A stretch of DNA of 64,000 nucleotides from CAYMZZ01 sp046297935 (lineage in GTDB: Bacteria; Bacteroidota; Bacteroidia; Chitinophagales; Chitinophagaceae). Location: the NCBI GenBank assembly GCA_046297935.1, contig JBKBHA010000001.1, forward strand, positions 310,001 through 374,000, given 5' to 3'. This document shows positions 63,240 to 64,000 of this stretch, in pieces; the stretch's first letter is position 1; every line of letters begins with the position of its first letter. The notes beneath the pieces are model-generated. The model made no database searches and was not told the origin of the DNA. It was given only the letters and a program-made list of their open reading frames with translations. Position numbers and translations under genes: made by a program.

Positions 63240-64000
63240 TTATTGTTTTATCAACTTACTATTCATTACACCCCCGTTGCTATCCTCTATTTGCACAATA
63301 TAGGTGCCGGCGGAGAGATGGCTCAGCTTGACCTGATAGGCCGTTTTATTGCCTACGTTTATATAACTCACGATTACACCTGAGGTATTTATCAGCCTGA
63401 TAGTTTTAATCAATATACTACCATCGGTTGAACTGACGGTGAAATAATCCGAGGCCGGGTTGGGGTAGATGGCAAGCATGGTCTTTTCCTGCCTATTCAA
63501 CTTAACCAACACTACCTGCGAATAGGTTCTCTTTCCGTCAATATCTTCCTGCATGACCCGGTAGCTATGTGCTCCGTTAGAGAGATTGTAATCCACGAAA
63601 GTATAAGTATTAGGCCCGGCAGTGTTTTGGGCGGGTAGCAAATTGCTGATGGACACCCATTGATCGTTTACCTTCTTTTCTACTCTAAACCCTGCCACAT
63701 TATATTCATTGGCGGTTATCCATTTCACCTCTGCATCTTCGCCTGTAAGTGCCGCTGACACATGTACCCAATGCAGCGGAAGGGCAGCATTTATTTGCGC
63801 CAGTGTGCTTTCCCAAATTACAAGATTGGTCACATTTGTTTCCACAAAATTGCTATCCGTATCAACAGAAACAGGGGGGTAGGCATTCCATATCGACCCA
63901 TTGTATACATTTAACGCCAACTGGTTTTCGGCTATACCGTTCAATTCGCTTCCTGCGTAGTAGAAACGTACCTGGCCGGTAAACGGCGATACAGCCTGGC
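63240..64000 (-). CDS. Secreted protein with type IX secretion C-terminal sorting domain, 5' end outside window
   Basis: The frame is open to the window edge, so only the last 253 residues are seen. A fibronectin-like segment (VKWITANEYNVAGFRVEKKV, SNGAHSYRVMQEDIDGKRTY) leads into the T9SS type A sorting domain: MLAIYPNPASDYFTVSS, IRLINTSGVIVSYINVG, LSHLSAGTYIVQIEDSNGG and the final Lys-rich MNSKLIKQ. The protein is exported through the type IX system and usually attached to the cell surface. The function of the N-terminal part cannot be seen. Confidence 0.93.
   Translation of the reverse strand, partial: QAVSPFTGQVRFYYAGSELNGIAENQLALNVYNGSIWNAYPPVSVDTDSNFVETNVTNLVIWESTLAQINAALPLHWVHVSAALTGEDAEVKWITANEYNVAGFRVEKKVNDQWVSISNLLPAQNTAGPNTYTFVDYNLSNGAHSYRVMQEDIDGKRTYSQVVLVKLNRQEKTMLAIYPNPASDYFTVSSTDGSILIKTIRLINTSGVIVSYINVGNKTAYQVKLSHLSAGTYIVQIEDSNGGVMNSKLIKQ

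Noticed and set aside
63749..63982. Plus-strand frame opposite the T9SS protein
   Set aside because: Antisense to a sorting-domain protein whose frame is open to the window edge.

Overview
The window comes from a free-living or host-associated member of the Bacteroidota, most likely the Chitinophagaceae. The signs are a SusC/SusD pair, a C-terminal type IX secretion sorting domain, many short Cys lipoproteins, almost no Shine-Dalgarno sequences, and several promoters of the Bacteroidota form TTG or TTTG, about 20 nt, then TAnnTTTG. The species cannot be named from this sequence alone.

Layout. 1-4254: the end of an RND efflux pump gene and its outer membrane factor. 4505-5152: a lone glycosyltransferase. 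5494-12458: a four-gene run of glycoside hydrolases (GH3, GH92, GH125 and an Asp-box sialidase-like protein) aimed at mannose-rich glycans. 12459-12730: a long array of 8-bp tandem repeats with palindromes. 12796-17240: a probable copper or redox operon with an MbnP-like lipoprotein, an MbnH-like di-heme peroxidase, two small lipoproteins (one DUF2911) and a barrel protein. 17320-18908: an AraC-alkyltransferase fusion and an alpha/beta hydrolase.

18927-36717 is the largest coherent locus. A divergent DeoR repressor faces SusC/SusD, followed by an MFS carrier, an FAD oxidoreductase, an EEP phosphodiesterase, a metallophosphoesterase, an RbtT-type polyol carrier, a D-2-hydroxyacid dehydrogenase, two FGGY kinases (the first LsrK-like), a histidine phosphatase and a glycerophosphodiester phosphodiesterase. 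I read it as uptake and catabolism of a phosphate-linked polyol or sugar; the substrate is not known. Six TGTTTA direct repeats between the repressor and susC look like its operators, and two of them overlap the promoter elements.

36828-49280 holds housekeeping and stress genes: SRPBCC, AraC regulator, isochorismatase-like hydrolase, amidohydrolase/DMT/alginate-export operon, Dps, YceI, an MhqO/MhqD-like quinone-detoxification pair, a zinc alcohol dehydrogenase and a GH172 protein.

49463-55483 is the best candidate for an undescribed system. A periplasmic TPR-CHAT (caspase-like) protein with a C-terminal membrane anchor sits convergent to an ECF sigma factor and a single-pass anti-sigma factor, with an Asp-rich lipoprotein on one side and a second lipoprotein on the other. 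The topology would let the protease cut the anti-sigma factor outside the inner membrane.

55549-60043 carries a bestrophin-like channel, a Na+/H+ antiporter, a PD40 protein and MarC. A tRNA-Arg(CCG) at 60096-60167 marks the edge of an accessory segment with a darT-darG toxin-antitoxin operon, decayed sequence, a truncated ImmA/IrrE gene and the end of a secreted T9SS protein that runs off the window.
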